Source: Erythrophleum ivorense (Eukaryota > Streptophyta > Magnoliopsida > Fabales > Fabaceae). From it: a stretch of 64,000 bases of DNA. Positions within the stretch are counted from its first letter, which is position 1. Each line of letters starts with the position of its first letter. Shown here piece by piece: positions 11,561 to 24,908 of the stretch. A program made the position numbers and the translations under genes. The DNA lies in NCBI GenBank assembly GCA_026724425.1, contig JAIUCV010000001.1, forward strand, positions 21,389,802 to 21,453,801. Reading direction: 5' to 3'. The notes under the pieces are model-generated. The model ran no database searches. It was given only the letters and a program-made list of their open reading frames with translations, and was not told where the DNA came from.

Positions 11561-12440
11561 AAACATTGTAAAGATGTAACTTCTCCACCATTTGCTCCTA
11601 AAATCCTTCATAAAAATGCTTCAGCCTTTGCCTATTCACCGTGAAGTGCTTATTGATTAATTCATTCATAATCTCAACTGCACTACAAGAAAAAACATGA
11701 GTAACCACAAATGAATCAATCTATCTGGAACATAACTTACTGAGCATTAACTTTATGTGAGAATTGTAGAGGAGGACTCTTTTACCAACATAAAGCTCTT
11801 TTCTTTCAATCATCTTATCATGCATGACCTTGGTTTTCTCCTTGTAAATTCTAGAGTTTTCATAAGCTTCCAATCAAATCTCTACAAGCAAGTTACAATT
11901 TTCTTTGAGAAACAGCTTGAGATAGATTCATATTACAATTCTTTACTGCTCAATAAGCCCTATGCTCATTCTCAACTAGTAAGTGACATGATTTATCAAA
12001 AGCCAACCTATAGGGTGACATACCTATAAGAGTTTTATAAGTAGTATAGTAAGCTGATAGTGTATCCTTTAATCTTTTACTTCAATACTTTCTATTAGGT
12101 TGCACTATTTTTTCTAGAATTTGTTTTATTTCTCTATTTGAAAGCTCTGCTTGACCGTTTGTTTATGGATAGTAGGGGGTGGCTACTTTTGGAGTACACC
12201 ATACTTGTGAAGGAGGGTTTGCATGTTTCTATAACAAAAGTGGGAGCCTTGATCACTGATGATTACTTTAGGTATACCGAACTTACAAAAACTATGAGAT
12301 CTAATAAAGTCCACAACCATAAAAGAATCATCAATTCTGGTAGCTTTTGCTTTCACCCACTTTGAAACGTAATCAACAACTAAGAGAATATATGTGAAAG
12401 CAAAAGAAACAGGAAATGGTCTCATGAAGTTAATACCCCA
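11560..12440 (-). pseudogene. Athila integrase, catalytic core and C-terminal part (degenerate)
   Basis: Integrase inserts the reverse-transcribed DNA into the chromosome. The frame 12425-12183 reads the start of the catalytic core: 'PFPVSF', then 'VDYVSKW' with the first catalytic Asp and 'IISDQGSHFC' with the second. After a frameshift near 12180 the frame resumes with 'TNGQAELSNREIK', which holds the catalytic Glu, then 'AYYTTYKTLIGMSPYRLAF' and 'ENEHRAYWAVK'. So the D, D and E residues survive although the frame does not. Several stops follow in the C-terminal part. The upstream part of the gene lies at 35684 and beyond, separated by A3: 'YAWG' on the right joins 'INFM' on the left. Confidence 0.88.
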
Positions 12441-13184
12441 TGTAACACTATATTCATGAGCTCATCCCATATCTTATCTAGGTTCATTTATGAGAAATAC
12501 ACCACATTCTTAAGAAAGTTCTTCGAAATATCCAATTAAAATGGAGTTACATCGGGTATAAATTTTTCACTCGATGTCCCATGGACCATATAAACTTATC
12601 CATGTTATCCTCATATTTAATTACATAATTACAATTCAAAACCATCTCATGGAGTGGCCTAGAACTCATGCAAATGAAGTGTACACATGAAATTCAAGAA
12701 TGCAGCCTCAGACTGAATTTTCATATTACTATCAAGATTTTTGAAAAATTATAACTAATTTTAAAAAAATTAAAATCATGCGTAATTTATCATTCTAGAA
12801 AGCTACAAATATTGAATTTATTCTAAAAATAAATTCAAACCACAAAAGAGGCTTCTAGGCATAGGAAAGTGATGAAATAGTACTAGAGGTCACCTATCAC
12901 TACTGGTACTGTCCTCCAACTTCAAAAATTCATATCTCCTTGCTCAGATGTCCAATTGGGATGATCTTAATGGTTATAGAAATATTATAATGTCTAATTT
13001 ATTCTTGTAATATTTCAAGAGCATTTAATATCATTTGGCTCTCTAATGACACAACCCAAGCAACTAACCAAATGAATATTGTCTACATCTGGTAACAGAA
13101 AAATGTCAATTTTGAAAAATTATAATTAATTCCACAGAGCTCCAAATAATATGATCTTTAGATTTCCAAAAATATTTGGATGAG

Positions 13185-13202
13185 ATATATATATATATAT
13201 AT
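13185..13202. repeat. (AT)9 microsatellite
   Basis: Nine uninterrupted AT units inside A3. Confidence 0.9.
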
Positions 13203-15752
13203 GCATACCTAATTTCATGGGCAAATTCATTCATTTGATCAGATTTGGACATTGGATTGCAAAATGGTCGCTTTTACATCTCATAAGGGGTCCAAATGGT
13301 CCATTTTGGTTTCTAAGGCAACCATGGCCACTTGAGCACATGGAAAAACACCAAAATGGTTTACTAAACATGTTTCAAAGGCATATAAATCAAAAATTTA
13401 AAACTTACTCTCTCACCCCGTGTCATGCACAAGAATACATACACTTAAAATTGTCATTCACTACCCAAAATGTATATTACCATTCATTTGACACCAAATT
13501 CATACATACATCAAATATTTGGGTAATTAAATTCAAAGGATTATATAACCATTATGTAACACCATAAATTCTAGGCCATCTCATGCCTTTAAATGGCTTT
13601 ATATCATGAATCATATAGGGTTCCCATGAAAAAGGCAAGAAAATAATGATTATTTTCGCATTGTCACGTGGACCATGTGAGCTAATGCTATATATTATCA
13701 TATTTAATTACATAAATACAACTCATTTACATCAAAAAATCATGCCCATAGCTCATGGAAACCGAAATGAAGCATAAAATAAGCAAGAGTATTTTTGGCC
13801 AGATTTGGCCCTTTCTTTTACCAAATTTTGGAAAATTATATATAATTCTAAAAAAATCAAAATCATAAAATCTTGCCCATTATAGAGAGCTATGGATGTC
13901 TAATTCACACTAAAAATATGCCCAGACAATAACATCCATCACAGGGGACGTTTGACATCCAAAATGATCCAGAGGTCAGACTACATTCTGGAACTATCAT
14001 AGAATTCTGTATAAATCTTTGAAAATATCCAATTAATTCTAAAAAAATCCAATCCATTAAAATGATACAAATTTAGAAATTTGTGGATGTTATCTAGAGA
14101 GAAAAAAATATCTTCAGACCAGTTCATCAAGCCCAAACCTCAGAATTTAATGGAAAAATGACTCAGGTCAGGAAAAATTCCTGATACTAGATAGAATGTT
14201 CAAAAATTCATATCTCCCCCTTTAGACCTCCAAATGAGGTGTTTCTAGTTGGCATGAGTCATTATGAATGTCTAGTTTCTTTGTATAAAATTTTGTGGCA
14301 ATTGGACATCATTTGAGCCTCGTGTGATAGAATTCATTTTTGGACCAAATAAATAGTGCAGCAGACCAAAACCAAAAAAATGGCCAAATTGGAAAATCAT
14401 AAAATATTCTGTAGTCCTCTAAAAATTATTATCTTTAGCTCCCAAAAATCTCTTAATGAGATCTAATTACATGCCAAATCTCAGATCAAGACTAACTCAT
14501 GTGGCCAAAAAGGGATATAGGGTTCCATTATAGTCAATTTTGGCTCCATATGGGGTACTAAATTGCCAAATGACTTTCCCTTGGTTTTGGCACCTTTTGG
14601 GCAAGTCTAAAAGCATATTTAAGACTTGTGTGAGCTGCCCAAATGGTCCCAAATCTCATGCATCTCATTTTGGCCATTTAACCCACAATTATGCATATTT
14701 ACATTAAACTTCCAAATTGCATACTTTGGCATTACATACTCAAATTCTATTCTAAAGTTCATACATCATATCCATACATTTATACACCACATGATATCAT
14801 ACTTACACATGTCTCAAGGGTGATAGACCATTTACAACAATAATATACATCATGAAGCTTCATTATGGTTCCAAAAAGATAAAAGCTAGACATATTAATG
14901 TCAATTTCCTTCCTTCAAGGTTGTTGAATCCCATTGCCACATCCACTTAGTCCACCTAGCATATTAGATCATTGAAGAGGAGGGAATGAGATTCAAAGAA
15001 TCCCAATAGCTCATCTCTCTTTCAATCATACATAATATATGTAAAGCAAGCCTTAAAAGTACATGCATGGACATAATACAAGTCATGGACATTCAAAAAG
15101 CAAGCTTAGCATGTGAACAAGTCATACAAATCATTCAAGAGCTCACCAAGTGTTTGGATTGACCTCACACTTCTTCTCATGGATTTTGGACTTGCCTCAC
15201 CCATTCTTTAAAAGCTTTAGACTCAACCATACTCTTAGGAGCCCACTCATCCATTACTTTGTCTCAACCAAGTTTAAGGGTTCTTGGCTCATCCTCACTA
15301 TGGTGAAGAGTTCTTGGCCTCTCCACACTCAAGCAAACTCAACAAACATCATTTTTTTATTTGAAAATATAACATGACATCATGAAATCATGGCAAATAA
15401 GATCATGCTAGCATACTTTTCATGGCTTGAAAATACTTATACACACATCTATGCATGAAAGAAGATGGAGAGAGCTACCTTGCATATAATTACACATTTT
15501 TCTTTTTGGATTCAAGCCTCCTCTTTCAGCCACACACCCACAAATTGGTGGAGATGGTTTCTCTTGGCTTAGATACAATTTATGGGCACCAATTAGGTTC
15601 ATGAAACATATTCTAAGGCTATATAACTTGGTTAAACACTAGATTACTCTATAACCCTTATTATGGTCCATAAATGCACCTAATGAAGCAACACCCCTCA
15701 AATAATTTTTAGGACTCATTCTTTCCTTTCAAATATGATTCTTGACTCCTTG

Positions 15753-18411
15753 TGTAACAACCGGGAAAAAGAAAAGAAAAGCTGAAAATTTTCTAAGTTT
15801 GCTAGCTATAACGAGAGTGCCTTCTCGCTATAGCGAAAATGCTTCTAACTATAGCGAGTGCGGGCATCCCATACAAAAACCAGGGCATTGCTCGCCGTAG
15901 CTTGTGCTATAGCGAAAGCTAAGGTCTGGGACTGACACGAGCTCGCCATAGCGAGGGTTATGGCTCGCTATAGCGAGGGTTAGTACGAAAAAGCGTGAAA
16001 AAGGAGATTTTGACTTTTTAAAGCTTCCAAACTCTTCCTTTCTCTGTAAACCGACCTAAGCTTCGACTAAGAGAGAGAAAAGGGCTGTGGAGAGAGAGAA
16101 AGACCTAGAGAAGGAAGGAGAACAAGCAAAGAGGTAAGCAATCTTAAGATTTCCATAGCTTTTCTCCTTAGCATGTTATTCTTCTCCCCTTTGCCCTCTC
16201 TTTCTATGGTTTAGTAGTTGATTTGGGTTTGGTTCAGAAGAGAGAAAGTGGAAAACCACTCTTGAGGAAGGGTAGAGCTCATGTAGCTTCATTTCTTCTT
16301 CTTTCCTTTCCTTTTTGAGAGCTTGAGAGAGGAAGGAGAGTGAGTGGAATTCTAGAGAGAGAATCCCTAGTTCTTACATGTGTAGTAGGGGTTTGCTTCA
16401 GTAAAGAGCCCATTTAGCTTTGTGAGTACTTATTTAAGTTATGAGAGAATAATCCCATGCTCTTTGTTGTGCCTAGGCTCAAAGGAAGCAACTCCATCTA
16501 GTTGTGAGTGTGAAATCAAGAAGGGAGAAGAGAAATTGAAAGGGAAGGCTTGTATTAGCCGATAAGGTGGCTTTCTACTCTTTCTTATTGCATTCTTGGA
16601 TGTGTAATAGTCATTGTATGCTTGTATATGTGCTTGTATAATGAGACATGCCATTTGATGTTGCCTTGATGCATTGGTACCAATATGCTTATGATATGAA
16701 TTGTGAAAATTGCTCGGGTGAGGTGGTGCCGAAAGTCCCTTGAGATGGGCGAGGTGGAGCCAAAAGTCCCTAAACCAAGGGTGAGGCCAATCCAAAAGTC
16801 CCAAAACTCGGGTGAGGCTAGACCGAAAGTCCCTAGAGCCTATTCTTGGCATTGATATGCTATCATGGCATGAAACACATATGTTGTGTCATTGTGACTT
16901 ATTTGCATGCTTTGATCAGTTTATATATCTTGATTGCTTCTTGAATGAGTATGAGCTATTGAGATTCCCTGAATCTCACCCCCTTCACTCTCCCATCTTA
17001 ACATCCAGGTGGAGCTCAAGAGCCTAAGAGTGGAGGCCATGAGGCATAGAAGGCCTTGTTTTGCCACTTTTGCACACTTACACCTAGGTTGATGTATAGG
17101 AAGACCAAGTACTTTTGTATATATATTATTTTTGAGTTGTAAATATGTGAGCACATGTAAACATATGTATAAGTGATGTATGAACTGTGTAAAGAGCCAA
17201 AGTAATGGAAATGTGATATTTGGCCCTTTAGTGGCTTATATGAAATGGTGCATTTTGTTCCGTAGCATAGTGAAATTGAAATGTATGATGACTTGGATCA
17301 CTTAGACAATTCATATATGCTATATTCATACTTTCAAACTTGCCCAAAGGATGCTAGAACATGTAGGAGGCCATTTGGACCCATTTGAAACCATTTTGGG
17401 TGCCAAAATCGCCAATTTTGTGAGCTCTGTCGAAGTAGGACCAGATGAGTTCTTCTTGATATGAAATTTGGCATGCCTCTAGAGTCTATTGAGAGCTTCT
17501 TGAGAAGTTAAAGTGGGTAATATTTGGAGGCCTAGGGAATATTTGGCGAATTGTTAAAGTTTGGAAATTTTAATAGTTTGGTCATGGTACTGTGCAATAA
17601 GTCCGAAAATGAATTCATGTCATTCATAGATCAAATGGTGCCCAATTGTCATGAAATTTTAGGAGCATAAACTAGATATCCACAATGACCTATACCAACT
17701 AGAAGCACCTCAATTGGAGGTTTGAACAGAGAGAAACGACTTGCTGAAGTTCTATATCAGCATCAGGGAAGCTTTCTAACCTTCGTTAATGTTCCATCAG
17801 TTTTCGAGGTCCAAGAGCTCCTGAACTGATATAGACTTATTTTTTTCCTCTATTTAATATCTTTAGCTTTCCAAATTAGTATAGTTTTCCCATATTGGAT
17901 TTTTTTGGAATTAATTATGAATTTTCGAAGTTCATGACAGTAAACTGCACCAGTATCAGGGACAGCCGGACCTCTGTCTCTTTTTCGATGTCAATGATGG
18001 CCCAAACGTGGAGATTGTGGTTGGGAGTTATTTTTAGTATAAATTTAACATCCAAATATTTCTAGAGAGATATGATTTGCTTGATTTCCATTTTTCTAGA
18101 ATTAGTTATGATGTTTCAAAGTTGTAGCCAAAATCTGACTTATGGGCTCATTTGAGAAATTGCATTTTTCTTGGTTTTTGGCTTCATATCCGTGGTTTAT
18201 GAGTTGTTTGAGACTATGTACAAGTTGTATAAATGGTGTTTGAGTAGAGAATGTGAATGATGGGTTCACGGGACCCACGGGGCAAAATATGACCGGTTTA
18301 AACCCTAACTCAAAGTAATAAAATACCACGGTTTTAGTTATTTTCTTTGGAAATCATATGGAATCAATCCTAGAGGAAGATGAATTGGAGTTAAGATATT
18401 ATGGTGTTACA
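15753..18411 (+). mobile_element. Family B solo LTR copy B1, nested in A4
   Basis: A 2659-bp unit opening TGTAACAACCGGG and closing ATGGTGTTACA, with perfect TSD CCTTG at 15748-15752 and 18412-18416. Removing it restores the A4 phrase 'gactccttgtaagcctcttggagtc', which is uninterrupted in A8. Its U3 (first about 230 bp) bears the CTCGCTATAGCGAG array. Downstream come a 'gactttttaaagc' TATA-like site, a purine-rich leader and a consensus-like splice donor, AGAG|GTAAGC, near 16130-16138. Its later part (from about 16900) aligns with the U5 of family A, including the hairpin GAGATTC CCT GAATCTC at 16961-16977. It has no coding region. Confidence 0.88.
15805..15977. repeat. Array of seven CTCGCTATAGCGAG-type palindromes in the B1 U3
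   Basis: Full or partial copies at 15805-15815, 15824-15836, 15847-15858, 15891-15901, 15906-15915, 15942-15955 and 15964-15977. The last is a perfect 14-bp palindrome. Spacing is irregular, from a few bases up to about 30. The motif is CG-rich in an AT-rich setting, and several copies differ by C-to-T or G-to-A. Its location in the U3, just upstream of the TATA-like site, suggests a regulatory array. No known factor is assigned. Confidence 0.8.
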
Positions 18412-19289
18412 CCTTGTAAGCCTCTTGGAGTCATCACACTATTAAAACAAAGGGCCTAACATCATGTTTCTTCTTTAGGTCATCATATGGAACCTAAGCC
18501 ACCAAATCAATTTCTATGAGTGCTAAATTTTTTCCAAGGCCTCCCCTCATTTTCATTCATCTATTATGACTCAAGAATGGCCTTAGAAAAATTTAAAACT
18601 CTCCTCCACTACAAGAACCCCCTTTGGCTAAGACATAGGGCATCTTTAGCCTTCTTAGAGTTCTTTTGGTTTTCTTGAAGGAAGAAGCTTGTGGGGAGCA
18701 TCTTAGGTGTCTCAAGAACTCATTTAAACTCTTAATTAAGCCTAGGGAATTATCATACAAACTCAGATTTTAGAAGGTGCACTTGAAACCCTAAGTTTTG
18801 CATCTTAAATTCTAATGGTTATTTTGTTGTTTTCTTTGCATATTCTTATTCTTCTCTATCAAATACCTAAGATTCATGCTTGGTTGGGCTTAGAAATCAG
18901 ATCCTCCTAGGGTTTTTGGTGTGTGTCAAAGTGAAGAAGAAAGGGAACTCAATATAGCAACCATAGGATGTGATTTTACCTTGTTTCCTTGCTTAGTTTG
19001 GCTTAAATCTTGCTTTCTCCAAGCTCCTCTCTTCAAATCTAAAATTTCCCTTGAATTTCTCCCTTGAATCAGATTCACAAACTTCATTTTAATCAAAGGA
19101 AATCAAGGAGGATGAAGGAGAGGTGGTATGGATGGAGAAGAGCATGAAAAACAACCATAAAAACATACCTTTTGCTTAGATTTCTTCCTCTTCCTTCTTC
19201 CTCTCTTAGGTGCCTCTCTCTTAGGGTTTTGCTTCTGGTTTGGGGCTGAATTTTCTAAAGTTAAATGAGGGCAAGTGTGAGGCGCCACC

Positions 19290-19297
19290 TATATATA
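19290..19297 (-). promoter_or_regulatory. Candidate TATA box of A4
   Basis: TATATATA in the context 'gccacctatatatagg', about 550 bp from the U3 end, the conserved position for the family. Confidence 0.55.
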
Positions 19298-21689
19298 GGT
19301 GTAGGAAAGTGACTTTTTCAAAAATTCTAATTTTGCCATTTATACTTTGCATTTTCATTTCTCCTTCGTTTTAGCTCCTTTTTTAGAACCATCTTTTCCA
19401 TTATAAAATTTAGGTTTCCAATTAAATAAAATACCTTTGGAATCATTCAAATCGAAGCTAAAATCTTCCTGAACAAATCTATCAAAGTTCAAGCACACTG
19501 TCGTTGAAAAATGTCCACCAGAGGGGATTTAACTATCCCAAGGCTTCCCATGGTTTTCAGGGCCTCTGTGAACCCCGAAGAACTCAAAATTTTCATTTAA
19601 AAATCCTTCCTATGTGAATTCCATAATTTTTCTCAAAATTACAAAAATGCCATTACGTTTCGTAAGATTTTTATCAAAATTTGTTTCTTCATTTTAGCTC
19701 CATTTTTCCTTCTGTCTGAGGCTAAAATTCTCATTTTTAGGAGTTTAGAATGTTATTCAAATTTTTTAAGACCTTAACTAATTCATTTTAGGGGACTTGC
19801 TTTGAAAATGTGCCCATTTCTATTATTTAATGAAAATTGGACATTATGCATTATATCATAGGATTACATCATATGCCATTCATATGGCTACAAAAGAAGC
19901 AAAACTAGACACTTTATTATTAATCTCTCATCTCCCAACTTGGTGGCTTCTATTACCTTACTCATTTGGTTCACCTAGCATGTTAAGACATTGAAGAGGA
20001 GGGAATGAGATTCAAGAAATCCCAATAGCTCATCTCTCCTTTAATCATATATAAAGAATGCAATTCAAGTCTCAAAAATGCATACATGAGCATAATTGAA
20101 AGTGTGATTATTCAAAAAGCATTCTTGGCATTTGAACAAGTCACACATAGCATATATAGACTTGCTAAGTAAGTAGATTAGCCTCATCCATTCTCTTTAA
20201 GGTTATTGGACTTGCCTCACCCTTTTTCATAAAGGCCTTGAACTAAGCCTTACTCTTGGGAGACTTTAGACTTTGTCTCAATCATTCTTGAGAGTTCTTG
20301 GCTTATCCTCACCATGGCTAGTAGTTCTTGACTTCACCACACTCAAGCAAACTAAAGTGAATACCTTAAGCACCATTTGAAAATGTAATATAACATCATG
20401 ATATCATGGGATATAGGCATATGCTAGAACACTTTTTATGGCTTAAAACATACATACACACATTCATGCATGAGAGAAAGAGGAGAGAGCTACCTTTGTC
20501 ACATAAGCACACTTTTCTCTTTACAATTGCACTCCCTTCCTCAGCCACACACTGACAATGATGTAAGGCTTGTTGCTCTTGGCCTATACACATAAAATAG
20601 GAACTAATTATACTCTTGGAACCATTCTTAAAGCTACCTATTTACTTGGAATACTAACTTTGTCCTATGGTTCATTTATGATTTCTAAATGCACCTAATG
20701 AAGCAACATCTATCATTTGAGTTCTAGGCTCCATTCTTTCCTTCCATTTATGATTTTTGGCTCTATGTAAACCTCTTGAAGCCATCACACTATTAAAAAA
20801 AGGAGCCTGAATATATTTTGCTTCTTTAGGTTATATTATGGAACCTATGATGCTATCTCACTTTCTATAGTTTCTAAAATTTTTTCAAGGCTTTCTCTCA
20901 TCCTCTTCCTTCGTATATGATTCAAAAATAAGCTTGGAATAAATTAAAAATTTCCCTAGGTACCTTAACTACTCTAGGCAGAGGCCATGCTCCTTAAGCC
21001 TTTTGGAGTTTCTTTGCCTCCTTTTGTAACATCCGATTTTTTGAAAATGAAAAAAAATGTGAGAAGCATAACGTACGATTTCTCCGTCAATGAACAAAAT
21101 TTATTGGATACAAAAGGAAGTCCCCTGAAATGATGTAGTTAAGGTCCCAAAAAATTTGGGGATCATTCAAGACACCTAAAAATGAGAATCTTAGGCTCAA
21201 ACGGAAAGAAAAATGGAGCTAGAATAAAGAAATGAAATCGTGACGAAAACTGATGAAATGTAATGGCATTTTTGTAAATAAGTACAACTTTTGGAAAAAA
21301 TTTAGGAGGGCTTTTTAAATGAAATTTTTTACTTGCCCAAGGTTCTTAGAGGCCCTGAGGACCATGGAAAGCCTCGGGACAGTTAAAACCTCTCCAGTAA
21401 ATGTTTTCTAATGTCGGTGTACCCAAACTTTGATGGATTCGTTCAGGAAGGTTTTAGCTCCGATTTGAGTGATTACAAAGGCATTTAACTAAATTTGGAA
21501 GCTAAATTTTATAATGGAAAAGACAGTTCTCAAAAAGGAATTAAAACAAAGCCAAAATGAAATTACCATTATAGAAGGACAAAATTAGAATTTTCAAAAA
21601 AGCGTGTTTCTAGAAACTCCCACACACTTCTCCCATCTTCTTAAGCACGAAATTTCTACCCAAAATACAGAATATGATCTGCTCTCTTA

Positions 21690-22212
21690 GGGTGTGTTTG
21701 GTTCAATGGAGGAGAGGGGAGGGGAGGGATTTTAATGGAGGGGAGGGGAGGGGAGGGAGAGATTTTAATGGAGGGGAGGGAAGGGATTTTAATGATACAT
21801 TGTTTGGTTCAGGAGGGGAAGGGAGGGAAAATAATAATAGATAAACTATTTTGCCCTTATATATTTTAAAAGTAATAATAATATAATTAATTATTTTTTA
21901 TTTTTTAAAATTTAATATTTTTATTACCAAATTAAACAAATATTAGAAATTATCTATAATTATAATTATTTAAAAAAATTATGAATAAATAAAACTAACT
22001 AAATAATTAAACAAACAAATATGAGGGCATTTTAGTCCAAAAATCAACTTTCCCTCCTAATCCCCCCAAATTGGAGGGTAAGGAGAGGAGGGGAGGGGAG
22101 GGAAAGTTTAATGAAATTTTCCCTCCCCTCCCCTCTAAAATTACAAACCAAACAAGGGGAGGGGAGGAGAATCCCTCCCCTCCCCTCCCCTCCCTTCAAA
22201 CCAAACAAGGGG
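21690..22212. mobile_element. Tourist-like (PIF/Harbinger) MITE with G-quadruplex-prone ends
   Basis: A 523-bp element opening GGGTGTGTTTGGTTC and closing CCAAACCAAACAAGGGG, so both ends show the TGTTTGG tip in inverted orientation. It is flanked by TTA at 21687-21689 and 22213-22215, the 3-bp target usual for this superfamily. Next to each tip lie runs of GGGGAGGGGAGG (plus strand left, minus strand right). The right end is duplicated: the tip phrase occurs at about 22145-22158 and again at 22200-22212. An AT-rich core at 21830-22020 has no open frame. The 106-codon frame at 22111-22431 runs out of the element and is a by-product. Confidence 0.75.
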
Positions 22213-24779
22213 TTAGGCTCACTAGAAGGGGAAGAAAAGGAGGAGAAATTCAAGGTAGAAAGGTATGAATTTTTATGGTTTTTTATGCTTTTTTCATTCC
22301 AAACCTCTTCTCCTCCATTCTCCTTTGTTTCCTATAATTATAATGAAATTTATAAATCTGTTTTAAGGGAGAAATTGAGGAGAAAATTCGGATTTGAAGA
22401 GAGGAGCTCAAAGAAGACAAGATTCAAGTGAGAAAAGCCATGAAAAGAAGGTATTTTCTTCTTCCATAGTTGATATCCCTTGCTACCCTTCTCCACCATT
22501 TCACCCCACTTGAGAAGACCTAAGAGGATTTGATATTTAGGCATAACCAAGGATGAATCTAAGGAAAAAGAGTGTGGAGATTAAGAATATGCCAAGGGAA
22601 TTAACAAAAACCCATTACATTTCAAGATGCAATTTTTAGGGTTTCAATTGCACCTTGTAAAATTTAATTTTGTATGATGATTCCTAGGCCTAAATAAGAG
22701 TTTAAATGAGCTCCCAAGATCCCCAAGAGGCTCCCCACATGCACTCTTCCTGGAGAAAACAAAGCAAACTTCAAAAAACCCCATTTCCTCTATAGCCTCG
22801 ACCTAAAGGGGTTTGTATAGTTAGGGAGAGTTTTAAATTTTTCTAAGCCCATTCTTGAGTCATATATGATGAATGAAAATGAGGGGAGGTCTTGGGAAAA
22901 TTTTGGAACCCATAGAAAGTGAGTTGGTGCTTTAGGTTCTGTATTATGACCTAAAGAAACAACATGTAGTTAAGCTCTTGATTTTGATTGTGCGATGACT
23001 CCAAAAGACTTAAAAGGAGTCAAGAATCATATTTGAAAGAAAAGAATGGAGCCCATAATTTATTTGAGAGGTGTTGCTTCATTATGTGCAATTATGCAAC
23101 CATAATGAGGTTTATAGGTCAAGTTAGCATTTAAGCAAGTTGTGTGGCCTTAAAATTATTTCTATGAACTTAATTGGCTTCCATAAATTGTGTTTAGGCC
23201 AAGAGGAATGATCCCCACCTTCTTGGGTGTGTGAGGTCAAGGGAGAGGATTCAAGGCTTAAGGAAAAAGTGTGTAATTGTGTCCAAAGTAGCTCTCTCCA
23301 CCTTATCTCATGCATGGATGTGTGCTTAGCTTATCTTGAATGTATATATGTGTAATTTTTAAGCCATGAAAAGTGTTCTAGCATGACTTCGATTCCATGG
23401 TACCATGATGTTACAATATGTTCTTATATGATGTTCTTGATGTGTGCTTGGGTTTGTTTAAGTGTGGTGAGGCCAAGAACCCTTAGCTATGGTGAGAATG
23501 AGCCAAGAACCCTTGAGATTGGTTGAGAAAAAGCATAGAGTCTCGTAAAAGCAAGATGGGCTCCCAAGAGCAAGGTTGAGTCCAAGAATCTCAAAAAGAA
23601 TGGGTGAGGCAAGTCTAACATCCACAAGAAATTGGGTGAGGCCAATCTACTTGTTTGGCAAGCCTTTGTATGCTATGTATGACTTTCTTAAATGATGAAA
23701 ATGTTTCTTGAATGCTTGCACATGTCTACATGACCATACATACATTTATGAGACTTGTTGACATCTATTATGTATGATTGAATGGGATATGAACTATTGG
23801 AATTCTTTGAATCTCATTCCCTTCTCTCCAATGATCAAACATGCTAGGTGGATCAAGTGGACAAGATAATGGAAGCCAACCACCTTGAAGAAGAGAGCTT
23901 GACAACATAATGCGTGGTTTTGGTTCTTTAAGACCATATTTATGTCAAATGATGTAACCCACTATTGTATATGGTCTATGACCTCTTGAGCATATGTAAT
24001 TACGATAATATGTCATGTATGAATGAGAAAATATGTCATGTAGCCATTAGAATGTGATTTAAGTATATGATGGCAAACTAGCTTCATTGATGGTATTATG
24101 CAAGTGTGCATATGTGTGGATAAAATGGCCAAAATGAGATGCATGAGGTTTGGTATCATTTGGGCAGTTCACACAAGTTCTAATTATTGTAATATCCAGT
24201 TCTTTGAAAACTAGAGAAAACATAAGAAACGTAACGTACAATTTCTTCGTCAACGAATGAAACTTACCAGATACAAAAGGAAGTCCACCGAAATGATGTA
24301 GTTAAGGTCCCAAAAAATTTGGGAAGCATTCTAGAGTCCTAAAAATGAGAATCTCAAGTTCAGACGGAAGGAAAAATGGAGCTAGAATGAAGAAACAATT
24401 TCTTACGAAAAGCTTATGAAACATAATTGCATTTTCATAATTTTGAGAAAATTTTGGAATTCACACAGGAGGGCTTTTTAAATCAAAGTTTTGAGTTCTC
24501 CAGGGTTCTTAGAGGCCCTGAAAACCATGGGAAGCCCCGGGACAATTAAGTCTCCTTCAGTGGATGTTTTCCAACGTCGGTGTACCCTAATTTTGATGAA
24601 TCCATTCAGGAAGGTTTTAGCTCCGGCTTGAGTAGTTCCAAAGGCATTTTTCTTAATTGGGAACCTAAATTTATAATGGAAAAGATGGTTCTCGAAAGGA
24701 GCTAAAACGAAGGAGAAACGAAAATGCCAAGAACAAAGGGCAAAATTAGAATTTTTGAAAAGTGTAACTTCCTCCCACC

Positions 24780-24788
24780 TATATATAT
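24780..24788 (+). promoter_or_regulatory. Candidate TATA box of A6
   Basis: TATATATAT in 'cccacctatatatatgatgc', about 590 bp into the LTR. The same phrase occurs in A7 and A10. Confidence 0.6.
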
Positions 24789-24908
24789 GATGCACCCTTC
24801 TTCTCCCCTCATGTTGCACGACCAAGTTCTGCCCAAAGCTAGAGGAAAACCCTAGGGAGAGTGGTGCACAAGAGGAAGGCAAAGAGGAGGAGAAATTAAA
24901 GGCTTAAG

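Larger units (their letters stand above)
13555..19848 (-). mobile_element. Family A solo LTR copy A4, nested in A3, split by B1
   Basis: It opens TGTAACACCATAAATTC and ends GGACATTATG, where the family has GGACATTACA, so the terminal CA appears mutated to TG. TSD CATTA is present at 13550-13554 and 19849-19853. With B1 and its duplicated CCTTG removed, the copy is about 3630 bp, matching A2, A6, A8 and A10. A TATA box is on the minus strand at 19290-19297. Short frames inside (for example 14626-14823 plus) carry no domain. Confidence 0.87.

Noticed and set aside
15805..15977. CRISPR-like array
   Set aside because: The repeats are palindromic and near-identical, but the spacing is irregular and short, copies are partial, no cas genes exist and the array recurs inside a transposable LTR (B2). 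This is plant DNA.
16439..16852. 137-codon minus-strand open frame as a gene
   Set aside because: It lies wholly in the U5/leader of B1, has no domain, and the same region is broken by stops in B2 and the mosaic LTR.
22111..22431. 106-codon open frame
   Set aside because: It crosses the edge of the Tourist-like MITE into the A5 leader and is Pro/Ser-rich from CCCCTCCC runs.
24478..24882. 134-codon minus-strand open frame in A6
   Set aside because: It lies over the U3 and promoter of A6; A7 and A10 have stops in the same register.
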